This document shows positions 30,701 through 40,989 of a stretch of DNA of 64,000 bases, piece by piece. Location of the stretch: NCBI RefSeq assembly GCF_002807035.1, contig NZ_NIUC01000002.1, positions 553,477-617,476 of the forward strand. Reading direction: 5' to 3'. Both the position numbers and the translations under genes were made by a program. Every line of letters begins with the position of its first letter. Positions within the stretch are counted from its first letter, which is position 1. The notes below the pieces were generated by a model. That model did not search any database and was not told the origin of the DNA. It was given only the letters and a program-made list of their open reading frames with translations. Source of the DNA: Algoriphagus formosus. Lineage in GTDB: Bacteria; Bacteroidota; Bacteroidia; Cytophagales; Cyclobacteriaceae.

Positions 30701-32093
30701 GGTGCAATTGGATCGCTTTTCCTTCGATCAATTTTGGCTGGAAAGCCTGAATACCCAAACGGTGAAGAGTTGGAGCACGGTTGAGAAGAACAGGGTGCCC
30801 TTTCAACACATTTTCCAAAATATCCCAAACAACAGGATCTTTACGATCCACAATTTTCTTAGCAGATTTTACAGTCTTAACAATTCCTCTTTCGATCAAC
30901 TTTCTGATGATAAAAGGCTTGAAAAGCTCTGCTGCCATATTTTTAGGAAGACCGCACTCGTGAAGCTTCAATTCAGGACCTACTACGATCACCGAACGAC
31001 CGGAGTAATCCACACGCTTACCGAGCAAATTCTGACGGAATCGACCTTGCTTACCTTTCAACATATCGGAAAGAGACTTCAAGGCACGGTTTCCATCGGA
31101 TCTTACCGCATTTACTTTTCTTGAGTTGTCAAATAGTGAATCGACAGCTTCCTGAAGCATTCGCTTTTCGTTTCTCAAAATCACCTCAGGTGCTTTGATA
31201 TCGATCAAACGCTTCAATCGGTTGTTTCGAATGATTACACGACGGTAAAGGTCATTCAAATCAGAAGTTGCAAATCGACCTCCATCCAAAGGAACCAATG
31301 GACGCAATTCTGGTGGAATCACAGGCACCATGCGGACGATCATCCACTCAGGTCTGTTTTCGATTCGCGTACGTGCATCACGGAATGCCTCTACTACTTT
31401 CAATCGCTTCAGCGCTTCAGCCTTCCGCTGCTGGGAAGTATCTGTAGCCGCCTGGTGGCGAAGAGAGTAAGATAGATCATCCAAATCCAAACGAGCAAGA
31501 AGCATTTCCAATGCCTCCGCACCCATTTTAGCGATGAATTTATTAGGATCATCGTCATCCAAAAGATGGTTTTCTTTTGGAAGCTTATCCATGATATCGA
31601 GGTATTCGTCCTCAGTCAAAAAGTCAAGATATTGAATACCGTCTTCAGCTTTAATACCAGCTTGAACCACCGCATATCGCTCATAATATACGATTTGATC
31701 TAGCTTTTTGGTAGGAAGTCCCAATAGGTAACCAATTTTGTTTGGAAGGGACTTGAAATACCAAATATGGGCAACTGGAACTACCAATTCGATATGTCCC
31801 ATTCGCTCACGTCGTACTTTCTTCTCGGTCACCTCTACACCACAACGGTCGCAGATAATGCCCTTGTATCTGATGCGCTTGTATTTGCCACAATGACACT
31901 CCCAGTCTTTAACCGGACCAAATATCCGCTCGCAGAACAAACCGCCCATCTCAGGCTTGTAAGTTCTGTAGTTGATAGTTTCTGGCTGGGTCACTTCACC
32001 ATTTGAACTATCCAGAATAGATTCTGGGCTAGCCAAACTGATGGTGACTCTCGAAAAGTCATTGTTGAGTTTTTTGTTTTTTCTGAACGCCAT
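27783..32093 (-). CDS. rpoC: RNA polymerase beta' subunit
   Basis: Beta' holds the catalytic magnesium of RNA polymerase. The 1436 residues include the N-terminal zinc site ([20 protein letters not shown]), the active-site [12 protein letters not shown] with three Asp, the bridge-helix region [20 protein letters not shown], the second zinc site around [17 protein letters not shown], and [19 protein letters not shown]. The length is normal for the phylum. The gene follows rpoB by 50 bp and is closed by a strong terminator. Confidence 0.98.
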   Translation of the reverse strand: MAFRKNKKLNNDFSRVTISLASPESILDSSNGEVTQPETINYRTYKPEMGGLFCERIFGPVKDWECHCGKYKRIRYKGIICDRCGVEVTEKKVRRERMGHIELVVPVAHIWYFKSLPNKIGYLLGLPTKKLDQIVYYERYAVVQAGIKAEDGIQYLDFLTEDEYLDIMDKLPKENHLLDDDDPNKFIAKMGAEALEMLLARLDLDDLSYSLRHQAATDTSQQRKAEALKRLKVVEAFRDARTRIENRPEWMIVRMVPVIPPELRPLVPLDGGRFATSDLNDLYRRVIIRNNRLKRLIDIKAPEVILRNEKRMLQEAVDSLFDNSRKVNAVRSDGNRALKSLSDMLKGKQGRFRQNLLGKRVDYSGRSVIVVGPELKLHECGLPKNMAAELFKPFIIRKLIERGIVKTVKSAKKIVDRKDPVVWDILENVLKGHPVLLNRAPTLHRLGIQAFQPKLIEGKAIQLHPLVCTAFNADFDGDQMAVHVPLGHEAILEASTLMLSSHNILNPANGAPITVPSQDMVLGLYYVTKGKKSTEEEPVAGEGMTFYSQEEVIIALNEGQISKHAHIKCKVNVRSADGEIKSELIDTVAGRLIFNQFVPEEVGYVNELLTKKKLQQIIAKVVKVCGVARTAQFLDDIKHLGFQMAYQGGLSMGLNDVIIPDEKDPMIDKAKEEVDVVWNNYLMGLITDNERYNQVIDIWTRTNSHLTNILMKQMEEDKQGFNAIYMMMHSGARGSREQIRQLGGMRGLMAKPQKNLQGSVGEIIENPILSNFKEGLDVLEYFISTHGARKGLADTALKTADAGYLTRRLVDVAQDMIVTEDDCGTLRGLVVQPLKDNEDIVEPLSERILGRVSVHDVYDPISDELIIPAGVEIDDEIAAKVDDSAIEEVEIRSVLTCETRRGVCSKCYGRNLATGKMAHTGESVGVIAAQSIGEPGTQLTLRTFHVGGTASNMAVDASINAKFEGVVEFDEELRFIETTNKDGEPVTVVMGRSGEIRINEAKSGKTLVSNHVPYGAILNVKDGQKVAKGDSLCTWDPYNAVILSEFDGKIDFESIVEGVTFKEVADDQTGFREKVIIETKDRTKNPAIVVEYGEDSKSYNIPVGAHLAVDLGDKVKSGQILVKIPRSVGKTRDITGGLPRVTELFEARNPSNPAVVSEIDGVVSYGGIKRGNREIIIESKDGVIKKYMVSLSKHILVQENDFIRAGEPLSDGAITPNDILAIKGPTAVQEYLVNEIQEVYRLQGVKINDKHIEVIVSQMMQKVEILDAGDTSFLQGQTVDKWAFREENDMILDKKVVMDAGDSSTLKPGMIISARRLRDENSSLKRKDLKLVQVRDAETAVSKPTLQGITAASLGTESFISAASFQETTKVLSEASIRGKRDELLGLKENVIVGHLIPAGTGQRNFQKMIVGSQEEYEKLSENMEMTSSKSSEAIL

Positions 32094-32143
32094 AGTTTAT
32101 AGAAAGATATGTGAAGGGCGGTTTCCCGCCCAATTGAGCCAAA

Positions 32144-35100
32144 TTAGTCTAAGGTGATTTCTAGTGCCAAACCTCTCAATTCATGAACCAATACATTGAA
32201 TGATTCAGGGATATTTGGTTTTGGCAGGTTCTCACCCTTAACAATCGCTTCGTATGCTTTTGCACGGCCAATTACGTCATCAGACTTAACCGTCAAAATC
32301 TCCTGCAACACGTGTGATGCACCAAATGCTTCCAATGCCCACACTTCCATCTCTCCGAATCGCTGTCCACCGAATTGGGCTTTACCACCCAATGGCTGCT
32401 GCGTGATCAAAGAGTAAGGACCGATGGATCTTGCGTGCATTTTGTCGTCTACCAAGTGACCTAGCTTCAACATGTAGGCTATACCTACAGTCACCGGCTG
32501 ATCAAATCTGACGCCTGATAGACCATCGTATAGGTAAGTTCGGCCATATGGAGGTAAACCTGCTGCTTCCAATTCTGCAGAGACCTCTTCCATAGAAGCT
32601 CCATCAAAGATTGGAGTGGCATATTTCTTACCAAGTTTCTGACCAGCCCATGCCAATACAGTTTCGAAGATCTGTCCGATGTTCATTCGGGAAGGAACAC
32701 CAAGTGGATTCAATACAATGTCCATTGGAGTACCATCTTCCAAGAATGGCATATCTTCATCTCTTACGATTCTTGCCACGATACCTTTGTTACCGTGACG
32801 ACCTGCCATCTTATCTCCTACTTTCAATTTACGCTTCTTGGCTACGTATACTTTTGCCAATTTCACGATACCTGCAGGAAGCTCATCGCCTACCTCCAAT
32901 GTAAATCGCTCACGCTTAAATTGACCGGAAATCTCATTACGAGCATTGGTGTAGTTTTTCACCAATTGTACAATGAGTGAATTGGTATGTGCATCATCTG
33001 TCCAGTCATCTAGGATGATATCTGAGATCAAATTAGCTTCTTCTGGCACATTGTAGTTAGACTCATCCCGATAAGGGTTCTTAGCTGGGAAGAGGTTATT
33101 TTCAATGTTCTTATGATTGAACTTCTGTCCCTTGCTGATAATCTCATCACCAAACTTGTGCTTGACACCCAATGATGTCTTTCCGTCAAGGATATTGACC
33201 AATTTGTTGATCATTCGAGCACGGATTCCAAGAAGGTCTTTGGAGTATTTTGCTTTCAGTTTTTCAACCTCAGCTTTTGCCTTAGCACGTACATCCTTGT
33301 CCTTCTTTGGTCTTGAGAATAGTTTGGTCTCGATTACCACCCCGTTCAATGATGGAGAAGCTTTCAAAGAAGCATCTTTTACATCACCTGCTTTGTCACC
33401 GAAGATAGCTCTTAGAAGCTTCTCTTCTGGTGTAGGATCAGTTTCACCTTTTGGAGTAATCTTACCAATGATGATATCGCCTTCTTTGATTTCCGCACCT
33501 ACGGTGATGATACCGTTTTCATCCAAGTGCTTCACAGCTTCCTCGGATACGTTTGGAATTTCAGAAGTTAATTCTTCCTCTCCACGCTTGGTATCCCGAA
33601 CTTCTAGTTGGAATTCTTCTACGTGAATGGAAGTAAATATATCCTCACGAACAACTCGCTCAGAAATAACGATCGCATCCTCGAAGTTATAACCCTGCCA
33701 AGGCATGTAAGCCACTCTTAGGTTTTTACCCAGTGCAAGCTCACCATTGTTGGTGGAGTATCCTTCGACCAAAACTTGACCCTTTTCCACTTTTTGACCA
33801 TGCAAAACAAGTGGTGTCAGGTTTATCGTCGTGTCTTGGTTAGTTCTTCTGAATTTGATCAGATCATATGTTTTATATTCATCCGTGAAGTTGACCAACA
33901 ACTCATCGTCAGATAGGTCATACTTGATTCGGATTTTTGTAGCATCTACGTAGTCAACCACACCGCTTGCCTCAGCAATGATCAGTGATCTAGAGTCGAT
34001 AGCAGCTTTTCCTTCAAGTCCAGTACCTACGATTGGTGCTTCAGCTTTCAACAATGGAACTGCCTGACGCTGCATGTTGGAACCCATCAAGGCTCGGTTT
34101 GCATCATCATGCTCCAAGAATGGAATCAAAGAAGCAGCTACAGATACAATCTGATTAGGAGCTACGTCCATGTAACTGATTTCGTTTGGCTCCAAAACAG
34201 GGAAATCACCCTCATATCTAGCCTTCACTCGATCATTTACAAAAGATCCTTTCTCATCCAATGGTGCATTGGCCTGAGCGATGTTATGATTATCCTCTTC
34301 TTCAGCGGTAAGGAAGACAATATCCTCCTTTTTCATCCCTACTTTGCCTTCTTTTACTTGGCGATAAGGAGTTTCCAAGAAGCCCATTGAATTCACTTTT
34401 GCGTGAACACAAAGAGAGGAAATCAAACCAATATTTGGACCTTCAGGAGTTTCGATCGTACAAAGACGCCCATAATGCGTATAGTGAACGTCACGAACCT
34501 CGAAACCTGCACGCTCTCTTGAAAGACCACCTGGACCTAAGGCAGAAAGTCTACGCTTGTGTGTCAACTCAGCCAATGGATTGGTTTGATCCATAAACTG
34601 AGAAAGTTGGTTGGTTCCGAAGAAAGAGTTGATTACTGAAGAAAGCGTACGCGCGTTGATCAAATCAACAGGCTTGAAATCTTCGTTGTCACGAACGTTC
34701 ATTCGCTCACGGATGGTTCTAGCCATTCTAGCCAAACCTACACCAAACTGGCTGTAAAGCTGCTCGCCTACAGTACGAACACGTCTATTAGACAAGTGGT
34801 CAATATCATCGACAACCGCTTTAGAGTTGATCAAACCGATCAAGTATTTAACGATATTGATGATATCCTCTTTGGTAAGGACGATTTTCTCAGAATCGAT
34901 GTCGAGACCCAGTTTTTTGTTGATTCTATAGCGACCAACTTCTCCTAGATCATAACGCTTGTCAGAGAAGAACAAGGAGTGAATTACCTCACGGGCAGTA
35001 GCCTCATCAGGAGCTTCAGTATTTCTCAACTGACGATAAATCACTTCTACCGCTTCCTTCTCAGAGTTTGAATTATCTTTTTGTAGAGTATTGTAAATGA

Positions 35101-36019
35101 TAGAGTAGTCGGCAATGTTGACATCTTCTCTGTGGAGAATGATGCTCTTAGAGCCTGAATCCAAGATCATTTCAATATCTTCCTCAGTAAGGACCGTATC
35201 ACGTTCTAATAGAACTTCATTTCGGTCGATAGAAACTACCTCACCAGTATCCTCATCCACAAAGTCCTCTACCCATGTTCTCAAAACACGTGCAGCCAAC
35301 TTACGGCCTGCAGCTTTTTTAAGGGCAGTTTTAGTGGCATTCACTTCCTCAGAAAGACCGAATAGATCCAAGATATCTTTATCTGAACCGTATCCAATAG
35401 CTCTAAGAAGTGTGGTTACCGGGAATTTTTTCTTACGATCGATATAAGCATACATGACATTGTTGATGTCAGTTGCAAACTCGATCCAAGAACCTTTGAA
35501 AGGAATAATTCGAGCGGAATAAAGCTTGGTACCGTTGGTGTGCTTACTTTGAGCAAAGAAGACACCTGGAGATCGGTGAAGCTGGGAAACGATCACTCGC
35601 TCAGCCCCATTGATCACAAATGAACCTTTTTCGGTCATGTATGGAAGATTTCCTAAAAATACTTCCTGCTCGATGGTTTCAAAGTCCTCATTATCTTCAT
35701 CGTGGCAAAGCAACCTCAATTTTGCCTTGAGCGGCACAGAGTAGGTTAGTCCGCGCTCGATACACTCTCCGACGCTGTATTTAGGAGGGTCAACTGCATA
35801 GTCAATAAACTCCAAGGTGAAGTTTTCACGGGAATCAGAAATTGGGAAATTCTCTGAAAAAACCTTGAATAATCCGTCTGCTCTTCGCTTCTCAGCAGGT
35901 GTATCCAGTTGGAAAAAGTCCTTGAAGGACTGCAACTGAATATCGAGAAAATCCGGATAGTCTTTGACCACCTTAATGGAGGAGAAACTTTTCCTTTCGG
36001 TTTGATTCTTGATAGCCAA
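32144..36019 (-). CDS. rpoB: RNA polymerase beta subunit
   Basis: Beta forms the other half of the polymerase active cleft. The 1291 residues include the rifampicin-binding cluster [20 protein letters not shown] followed by [16 protein letters not shown], with no obvious resistance substitution, the switch/active region [31 protein letters not shown], and a C-terminal [18 protein letters not shown]. It is preceded by an rplL-rpoB hairpin and followed by rpoC. Confidence 0.98.
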   Translation of the reverse strand: MAIKNQTERKSFSSIKVVKDYPDFLDIQLQSFKDFFQLDTPAEKRRADGLFKVFSENFPISDSRENFTLEFIDYAVDPPKYSVGECIERGLTYSVPLKAKLRLLCHDEDNEDFETIEQEVFLGNLPYMTEKGSFVINGAERVIVSQLHRSPGVFFAQSKHTNGTKLYSARIIPFKGSWIEFATDINNVMYAYIDRKKKFPVTTLLRAIGYGSDKDILDLFGLSEEVNATKTALKKAAGRKLAARVLRTWVEDFVDEDTGEVVSIDRNEVLLERDTVLTEEDIEMILDSGSKSIILHREDVNIADYSIIYNTLQKDNSNSEKEAVEVIYRQLRNTEAPDEATAREVIHSLFFSDKRYDLGEVGRYRINKKLGLDIDSEKIVLTKEDIINIVKYLIGLINSKAVVDDIDHLSNRRVRTVGEQLYSQFGVGLARMARTIRERMNVRDNEDFKPVDLINARTLSSVINSFFGTNQLSQFMDQTNPLAELTHKRRLSALGPGGLSRERAGFEVRDVHYTHYGRLCTIETPEGPNIGLISSLCVHAKVNSMGFLETPYRQVKEGKVGMKKEDIVFLTAEEEDNHNIAQANAPLDEKGSFVNDRVKARYEGDFPVLEPNEISYMDVAPNQIVSVAASLIPFLEHDDANRALMGSNMQRQAVPLLKAEAPIVGTGLEGKAAIDSRSLIIAEASGVVDYVDATKIRIKYDLSDDELLVNFTDEYKTYDLIKFRRTNQDTTINLTPLVLHGQKVEKGQVLVEGYSTNNGELALGKNLRVAYMPWQGYNFEDAIVISERVVREDIFTSIHVEEFQLEVRDTKRGEEELTSEIPNVSEEAVKHLDENGIITVGAEIKEGDIIIGKITPKGETDPTPEEKLLRAIFGDKAGDVKDASLKASPSLNGVVIETKLFSRPKKDKDVRAKAKAEVEKLKAKYSKDLLGIRARMINKLVNILDGKTSLGVKHKFGDEIISKGQKFNHKNIENNLFPAKNPYRDESNYNVPEEANLISDIILDDWTDDAHTNSLIVQLVKNYTNARNEISGQFKRERFTLEVGDELPAGIVKLAKVYVAKKRKLKVGDKMAGRHGNKGIVARIVRDEDMPFLEDGTPMDIVLNPLGVPSRMNIGQIFETVLAWAGQKLGKKYATPIFDGASMEEVSAELEAAGLPPYGRTYLYDGLSGVRFDQPVTVGIAYMLKLGHLVDDKMHARSIGPYSLITQQPLGGKAQFGGQRFGEMEVWALEAFGASHVLQEILTVKSDDVIGRAKAYEAIVKGENLPKPNIPESFNVLVHELRGLALEITLD

Positions 36020-36104
36020 GGTAGTGTGTGTTTTAGTGATATTTAATAACGGAATGCGACAATTATCGCTTAGAATAATGCAATTTTTACCCTGTGCATA
36101 AACA

Positions 36105-36136
36105 GGAAAAGACCTGACTTATTTTAGTCAGGTCTT
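36105..36136 (-). terminator. hairpin between rplL and rpoB, partial terminator/attenuator
   Basis: A perfect 10-bp stem AAGACCTGAC (36109-36118) / GTCAGGTCTT (36127-36136) encloses an 8-base loop. Only a short T tract (TTTT, then CCTGTT) follows on the minus strand. It lies 38 bp past the rplL stop. E. coli has an attenuator at the same gene junction, which reduces rpoBC transcription relative to the ribosomal proteins; a similar role here is inferred. Confidence 0.7.
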
Positions 36137-36174
36137 AGGGCAATACCTAAACCAAGGGTTCAGGTTTTGCCAAA

Positions 36175-36558
36175 TTATTTGATCTCTACTTCAGCACCAG
36201 CTTCTTCAAGAGACTTCTTCAAAGCCTCAGCTTCGTCTTTAGCGATACCTTCTTTCAATGCTTTAGGAGCGGAGTCAACCAATTCCTTTGCATCTTTCAA
36301 TCCAAGACCAGTCAATTCTTTCACAAGCTTAACTACTGCAAGCTTCTGACCACCGGCTGCCTTCAATACCACGTCAAAAGAAGACTTCTCTTCTTCTGCT
36401 GCGCCACCATCAGCACCACCAGCAGCTGGTCCAGCTACTGCTACAGCTGCAGCTGCAGGCTCGATACCATACTGATCCTTAAGGATATCTGTCAATTCTT
36501 TAACCTCTTTTACAGTCAAGTTAACCAACTGATCTGCAAGTTGTGTTAGATCTGCCAT
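36175..36558 (-). CDS. rplL: 50S ribosomal protein L7/L12
   Basis: L7/L12 forms the flexible stalk that recruits translation factors. The 127 residues have an N-terminal dimerisation helix ([20 protein letters not shown]), an Ala/Gly-rich hinge near residues 37-55, and a C-terminal domain with [20 protein letters not shown] and [14 protein letters not shown]. It follows rplJ by 43 bp. Confidence 0.98.
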   Translation of the reverse strand: MADLTQLADQLVNLTVKEVKELTDILKDQYGIEPAAAAVAVAGPAAGGADGGAAEEEKSSFDVVLKAAGGQKLAVVKLVKELTGLGLKDAKELVDSAPKALKEGIAKDEAEALKKSLEEAGAEVEIK

Positions 36559-36601
36559 TTTATTGTAAAGTTTAAATTTTCGTTGTTAAATGTGTGAATT
36601 T

Positions 36602-37141
36602 TTACTGCTCGCCTCTTTCTTCCAAAGCCTTCAAAACACCACCTAGGTTGTTTTGACCACTCTGAAGTGCAGAGATCAAGTTCATAGCAGGAGATTGCAA
36701 CAGACCCAAGAGGTCTCCGAGCAATTCTTGCTTAGATTTAAGTTTGGACAGCATGTCAAGGTTTGCTTCACCTACGATTACATCAGAATCGATGGAAGCT
36801 CCTTTGAATACTGGTCTGGTTTCTTTTTTACCCAACTTCTTACGGAAGTCAAGCAAAACTTTCGCCGGTAGATTACTTGTCTCTTTGGAGAAAATAATAC
36901 CAGAGAAACCTTTCAATGTATCATCCAACTGAGAGAAATCTGCATCGAGATTCTCCAATGCTTTTTTGATCAAGGTGTTTTTGTACACTTTGTACTCCAC
37001 TCCTTTTTCAAAGCATGTACGTCGGAAAGCATTCACCTGTGCTACAGTAAACCCGGAAGCATCTGTAACATAGAAGAAAGGGTTTTCTCTGAATTTCTCG
37101 GTAAGACCGTCGATTATTTCTTTTTTCTCTTCTCTAGTCAT
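36602..37141 (-). CDS. rplJ: 50S ribosomal protein L10
   Basis: L10 anchors L7/L12 dimers to the 50S stalk base. The 179 residues begin MTREEKKEIIDGLTEKFREN, contain DASGFTVAQVNAFRRTCFEK and KVYKNTLIKKALE, and end with a C-terminal L12-binding helix. It starts 3 bp after rplA stops, so there is no room for the L10 leader found upstream of rplJ in many bacteria. Confidence 0.97.
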   Translation of the reverse strand: MTREEKKEIIDGLTEKFRENPFFYVTDASGFTVAQVNAFRRTCFEKGVEYKVYKNTLIKKALENLDADFSQLDDTLKGFSGIIFSKETSNLPAKVLLDFRKKLGKKETRPVFKGASIDSDVIVGEANLDMLSKLKSKQELLGDLLGLLQSPAMNLISALQSGQNNLGGVLKALEERGEQ

Positions 37142-37144
37142 GAT

Positions 37145-37843
37145 TTAGATACCTTGAAAACTACCCTTGTCTAGTTTGATGCCCGGAGACATCGTACTGG
37201 ATAGATGAATACTTCTAAAATAAGTTCCCTTTGCGGAAGCTGGTTTCAGCTTGGAGATGGTTTGGATAAGTTCATTTACGTTCTCCTGAATTTTCTCAGG
37301 GGTAAAAGATACTTTTCCTACGCTTGCGTGAATAATTCCAAACTTATCTACCTTGAAATCAATCTTACCAGCCTTCACCTCTTTTACAGCTTTACCTACT
37401 TCTAGGGTTACTGTTCCTGCTTTAGGGTTTGGCATTAGTCCTCTAGGACCCAATACCCTACCTAGTCTACCTACTTTTGCCATCACGTTAGGCATAGTGA
37501 TAATGACATCAATGTCAGTCCACCCACCTTCGATCTTAGCAATGTAGTCGTCCAATCCAACGTAGTCTGCGCCTGCTTCTTTCGCTTCTTCCTCTTTATC
37601 GGGTGTACAAAGAACCAATACTTTGGTGTCTTTACCAGTACCGTGAGGTAGAGCTACTACACCTCTGACCATTTGATCTGCTTTACGAGGATCAACGCCA
37701 AGGCGTACATCCACATCAACAGATGCGTCAAATTTAGTGTCAGTAATCTCTTTTACGATCGTAGAAGCGGCCTCCAGGGAGTACACTTGGCTTGGGTCGT
37801 ACTTAGAAAGAGCTTCTTTTTGCTTTTTTGTTAACTTAGCCAT
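37145..37843 (-). CDS. rplA: 50S ribosomal protein L1
   Basis: L1 forms the mobile stalk at the E site and represses its own operon in several bacteria. The 232 residues have [40 protein letters not shown], the signature [20 protein letters not shown] and [20 protein letters not shown]. It lies between rplK and rplJ. Confidence 0.98.
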   Translation of the reverse strand: MAKLTKKQKEALSKYDPSQVYSLEAASTIVKEITDTKFDASVDVDVRLGVDPRKADQMVRGVVALPHGTGKDTKVLVLCTPDKEEEAKEAGADYVGLDDYIAKIEGGWTDIDVIITMPNVMAKVGRLGRVLGPRGLMPNPKAGTVTLEVGKAVKEVKAGKIDFKVDKFGIIHASVGKVSFTPEKIQENVNELIQTISKLKPASAKGTYFRSIHLSSTMSPGIKLDKGSFQGI

Positions 37844-37853
37844 AGTTGTATAA

Positions 37854-38297
37854 TTATTCTTCCCAAGGGGCTTTTCCAGATACTGTGATACCCATACTAC
37901 GTGCAGTCCCTGCTACCATTCGCATGGCAGACTCCACTTTGAAAGCATTTAAGTCAGGCATTTTCACCTCCGCTATCTCCTTTACCTGATCCCAGGTAAC
38001 AGATCCTACCTTCTTACGGTTAGGCTCTGCAGATCCGCCTTTGATTTTTGCTGCTTCCAAAAGCAGGTTTGCTGCTGGTGGAGTTTTTACAACAAAATCG
38101 AAAGACTTATCCGAGTAGATTGTAATCAATACAGGACACGTTTGACCCATTTTGTCTTGGGTACGTGCATTGAACTGCTTACAAAACTCCATGATGTTCA
38201 AACCCTTGGAACCAAGAGCTGGACCTACTGGAGGCGACGGGTTAGCCTGGCCACCTTTCACTTGCAGTTTTAAATAACCAGTGATTTCCTTAGCCAT
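37854..38297 (-). CDS. rplK: 50S ribosomal protein L11
   Basis: L11 is at the GTPase-associated centre. The 147 residues show [20 protein letters not shown] and [20 protein letters not shown] in the N-terminal domain and the rRNA-binding C-terminal domain ending [15 protein letters not shown]. It starts 3 bp after nusG. Confidence 0.98.
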   Translation of the reverse strand: MAKEITGYLKLQVKGGQANPSPPVGPALGSKGLNIMEFCKQFNARTQDKMGQTCPVLITIYSDKSFDFVVKTPPAANLLLEAAKIKGGSAEPNRKKVGSVTWDQVKEIAEVKMPDLNAFKVESAMRMVAGTARSMGITVSGKAPWEE

Positions 38298-38300
38298 TGC

Positions 38301-38858
38301 TTAGTCTTGTTTTTCTACTTGTATAAAGTTTAATTCAACAGGAGTATTTCGTCCGAAGATCTTGACCATAACATTCAATTTCTTCTTGTCATCAAATATC
38401 TCCTCAATCGTCCCGGTAAATCCACTGAAGGGTCCATCCATTACTTTTACGGACTCTCCGACTATAAATGGTGTATCTAGCTTCTCGGCAAACTCATCAA
38501 TCTCCTCAACCTTTCCTAAGATGCGATTGACTTCTGATTGGCGTAATGGTTCAGGGGTTTTGGAAGCTCCCCCCTGGCTTGATCCAAGAAACCCGATTAC
38601 TCCCGGAATACTCGTTATTACGTGATTGGCCTCTCCATTCGATAGATCTGCGTTGACAAGCACATAGCCCGGGAAGAAGTTCTTCTCTCGGACTCGCTTT
38701 TTGCCATTTCGCATTTCATATACTTTCTCAGAGGGGATCAGTACATCAGGAATAAATTCATCCAACTTTTGCCTGACAATTTCATTGTCAAGGTAAGTCT
38801 TCGCTTTTTTTTCCTGTCCTGCTACTACTCTGAGTACGTACCACTTATGTTCGGCCAT
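38301..38858 (-). CDS. nusG: transcription elongation/antitermination factor NusG
   Basis: NusG binds the polymerase clamp and links it to ribosomes or Rho. The 185 residues comprise an NGN domain ([40 protein letters not shown]) and a C-terminal KOW domain ([20 protein letters not shown]). It is between secE and rplK, the usual context. Confidence 0.98.
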   Translation of the reverse strand: MAEHKWYVLRVVAGQEKKAKTYLDNEIVRQKLDEFIPDVLIPSEKVYEMRNGKKRVREKNFFPGYVLVNADLSNGEANHVITSIPGVIGFLGSSQGGASKTPEPLRQSEVNRILGKVEEIDEFAEKLDTPFIVGESVKVMDGPFSGFTGTIEEIFDDKKKLNVMVKIFGRNTPVELNFIQVEKQD

Positions 38859-38876
38859 GCTGTAATTTCAATTCAA

Positions 38877-39065
38877 TTAAAACAAATCATAAAACCATGT
38901 CATGATATTTTCGAATCCTAGATCCACTCCACCAATAAATAGTGCAAAGATCAGTGACGCTACCAATACCAATACGGCAGAATTCTGGAGAAATGAGTAC
39001 TTCGGCCAGGTGACCTTGTTCTTCATTTCGTCGTAAGACTCGAGGACAAAGTTTTTTAAATTCAT
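38877..39065 (-). CDS. secE: preprotein translocase subunit SecE
   Basis: A 62-residue SecE with an amphipathic N-terminal helix (FVLESYDEMKNKVTWPKYSF, with the typical K-V-T-W-P) and one transmembrane helix (about residues 28-50). It clamps SecY in the inner membrane. It begins 17 bp after tRNA-Trp on the same strand and should be processed from the same transcript. Confidence 0.97.
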   Translation of the reverse strand: MNLKNFVLESYDEMKNKVTWPKYSFLQNSAVLVLVASLIFALFIGGVDLGFENIMTWFYDLF

Positions 39066-39082
39066 ATTGATTCGCTTGCTAG

Positions 39083-39153
39083 CACGGGCAGAGAGATTCG
39101 AACTCCCATCAACGGTTTTGGAGACCGCTATTCTGCCATTGAACTATGCCCGT
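39083..39153 (-). tRNA. tRNA-Trp (CCA)
   Basis: A 71-nt cloverleaf on the minus strand with a 7-bp acceptor ACGGGCA/TGCCCGT, a D arm GTTC/GAAT, anticodon loop CTCCAAA giving CCA, and T arm GGGAG/CTCTC around TTCGAAT. The 3' CCA is not encoded. It lies just upstream of secE and probably shares its promoter. Confidence 0.95.
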
Positions 39154-39181
39154 GTGTTTGATCGCTCTCCAAACGGGAACG

Positions 39182-39212
39182 CAAAATTAGATATAAGTGC
39201 CTTAAGAAACAA
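39182..39212 (-). promoter_or_regulatory. promoter for tRNA-Trp-secE-nusG-rplKAJL
   Basis: On the minus strand TTG (39210-39212) is 20 bp upstream of TAATTTTG (39182-39189), a full Bacteroidota -33/-7 match. The start would be near 39175, about 20 bp before the tRNA-Trp 5' end. The -33 element overlaps the tail of the tuf terminator. Confidence 0.68.
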
Positions 39213-39243
39213 ATGCGATCCCAAAAAACTTTAGGATCGCATT
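39212..39243 (-). terminator. terminator after tuf
   Basis: A 10-bp stem AATGCGATCC (39212-39221) / GGATCGCATT (39234-39243) with a 12-base loop containing an A run lies 21 bp past the tuf stop. The minus strand continues TGTTTCTT, a modest T tract. Confidence 0.78.
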
Positions 39244-39264
39244 GTTAATTAAGTATAATGTGTA

Positions 39265-40452
39265 TTAGTCTAGGATTTCAGTAACCTGACCGGCTCCTAC
39301 TGTACGACCACCTTCACGGATCGCAAATCGAAGACCTTTCTCCAAAGCAACTGCGTTAAGCAAGTTAACTTCGATAGTTACGTTATCACCAGGCATTACC
39401 ATTTCAACGTTTTCTGGAAGTTTGATCTCTCCAGTTACGTCAGTAGTTCTCAAGTAGAACTGTGGACGGTACTTGTTGAAGAATGGAGTGTGACGTCCAC
39501 CTTCTTCTTTTGAAAGAACGTAAACCTCAGCCTTGAAGTGAGCGTGTGGAGTTACGGATCCTGGCTTACAGATAATCATACCACGCTTGATTTGCGCTTT
39601 TTCGATACCTCTAAGCAATAGACCTACGTTATCACCAGCTTCACCTCTGTCCAAAATCTTACGGAACATCTCAACACCAGTAACAGTAGACTTCAATCCT
39701 TCTGCACCCATACCGATGATATCAACTGGATCACCAGAGTTGATTACACCTCTTTCGATACGTCCGGTAGCTACAGTACCACGACCTGTGATAGAGAATA
39801 CGTCCTCTACAGGCATCAAGAAATCTTTGTCAGTCAAACGCTCTGGAAGTGGAATGTGGTTATCAACCGCATCCATCAATTCCATTACTGTGTTAACCCA
39901 CTTCTCTTCTCCGTTCAATGCTCCAAGAGCAGAACCTTGAATAACTGGAATATTGTCACCGTCGAATTCATAGAAAGAAAGCAATTCTCTAACTTCCATT
40001 TCTACTAGCTCAAGAAGTTCCTCATCGTCAACCATGTCAACTTTGTTAAGGAATACAACTAGAGCAGGTACACCTACCTGACGAGCCAAAAGGATGTGCT
40101 CACGAGTTTGTGGCATTGGTCCGTCTGTAGCTGCTACCACTAGGATAGCTCCGTCCATTTGAGCGGCACCTGTAACCATGTTTTTCACATAGTCAGCGTG
40201 ACCTGGACAGTCTACGTGTGCATAGTGTCTGTTTGCTGTTTGATACTCTACGTGAGAGGTGTTGATAGTAATACCTCTTTCTTTTTCTTCTGGCGCGTTG
40301 TCGATAGAAGAGAAATCTCGTAGTTCGGAAAGACCCTGCTTAGCCAACACTGTAGTGATAGCTGCAGTCAATGTAGTTTTCCCATGGTCCACGTGTCCAA
40401 TCGTACCGATATTTACGTGCGGCTTGGAACGGTCGAATGTTGCTTTTGCCAT
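39265..40452 (-). CDS. tuf: elongation factor Tu
   Basis: EF-Tu delivers aminoacyl-tRNA to the ribosome. The 395 residues include G1 [15 protein letters not shown], switch I with [13 protein letters not shown]3 [13 protein letters not shown]4 NKVDMVDD and a C-terminal barrel ending [14 protein letters not shown]. It is downstream of tRNA-Tyr, -Gly and -Thr on the same strand, a context that groups EF-Tu with its tRNA cargo. It is separate from fusA. Confidence 0.98.
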   Translation of the reverse strand: MAKATFDRSKPHVNIGTIGHVDHGKTTLTAAITTVLAKQGLSELRDFSSIDNAPEEKERGITINTSHVEYQTANRHYAHVDCPGHADYVKNMVTGAAQMDGAILVVAATDGPMPQTREHILLARQVGVPALVVFLNKVDMVDDEELLELVEMEVRELLSFYEFDGDNIPVIQGSALGALNGEEKWVNTVMELMDAVDNHIPLPERLTDKDFLMPVEDVFSITGRGTVATGRIERGVINSGDPVDIIGMGAEGLKSTVTGVEMFRKILDRGEAGDNVGLLLRGIEKAQIKRGMIICKPGSVTPHAHFKAEVYVLSKEEGGRHTPFFNKYRPQFYLRTTDVTGEIKLPENVEMVMPGDNVTIEVNLLNAVALEKGLRFAIREGGRTVGAGQVTEILD

Positions 40453-40511
40453 GCTTGAAAATCCTCAGTTTAAGTTTAAAGATATGTTTAGTTTAATTAT
40501 AAGCCGTTAAG

Positions 40512-40583
40512 AGCCAACGACGGGATTTGAACCCGTGACCCCTTCCTTACCAAGGAAGTACTCTACCCCTGAGCTACGTCGGC
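40512..40583 (-). tRNA. tRNA-Thr (GGT)
   Basis: A 72-nt cloverleaf: acceptor GCCGACG/CGTTGGC with one G-T pair, D arm GCTC, anticodon stem CTTCC/GGAAG with loop TTGGTAA giving GGT, and T loop TTCAAAT. CCA is not encoded. It is the last tRNA of the array, 59 bp before the tuf start. Confidence 0.95.
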
Positions 40584-40615
40584 TTTTACCCGATGCCCTC
40601 CTCAGAAAGGCATTG

Positions 40616-40688
40616 AGCGGGAGACGAGGCTCGAACCCGCGACCTGCAGCTTGGAAGGCTGCCGCTCTACCAACTGAGCTACTCCCGC
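40616..40688 (-). tRNA. tRNA-Gly (TCC)
   Basis: A 73-nt cloverleaf: acceptor GCGGGAG with CTCCCGC, D arm GCTC/GAGC, anticodon stem GCAGC/GCTGC around CTTCCAA giving TCC, and T loop TTCGAGC. CCA is not encoded. It is the middle tRNA of the array. Confidence 0.95.
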
Positions 40689-40763
40689 TTTTAATCTTTA
40701 GAGAATACTTCCTCTACTTTTTTGCCCTGCAAAACTAGGAAAAAATTTTACAATTCGGCAATG

Positions 40764-40846
40764 TGGGGGAAACAGGATTCGAACCTGTGAAGACATAAGT
40801 CAACGGATTTACAGTCCGTCCCAGTTGGCCGCTTTGGTATTCCCCC
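40764..40846 (-). tRNA. tRNA-Tyr (GTA)
   Basis: An 83-nt class II tRNA with a long variable arm. Acceptor GGGGGAA/TTCCCCC, anticodon stem ACGGA/TCCGT around CTGTAAA giving GTA, and T loop TTCGAAT. CCA is not encoded. It is the first tRNA of the tRNA-tuf transcript. Confidence 0.95.
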
Positions 40847-40894
40847 TTGTCTGCTTTTCAGTAAATTATGACCGCTATTCGTCATAACGGATGG

Positions 40895-40924
40895 CAAAAT
40901 TATAGGCTTTTCACAAAGTTTCAA
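40895..40924 (-). promoter_or_regulatory. promoter for tRNA-Tyr-Gly-Thr-tuf
   Basis: On the minus strand TTG (40922-40924) lies 19 bp upstream of TAATTTTG (40895-40902), an exact Bacteroidota promoter match. The -7 box is identical to that of the tRNA-Trp-secE promoter. Initiation near 40888 leaves about 40 bp of leader before tRNA-Tyr. Confidence 0.7.
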
Positions 40925-40989
40925 AGCATACAAAATATTTTTCCGAATATTTTATTGAAATAAGTTTTAATTCGCTTAAAATCAATGAT

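Noticed and set aside
33117..33626. 169-codon open frame on the plus strand inside rpoB
   Set aside because: It is antisense to a conserved region of rpoB, Ser-rich, and without recognisable domains; an antisense shadow.
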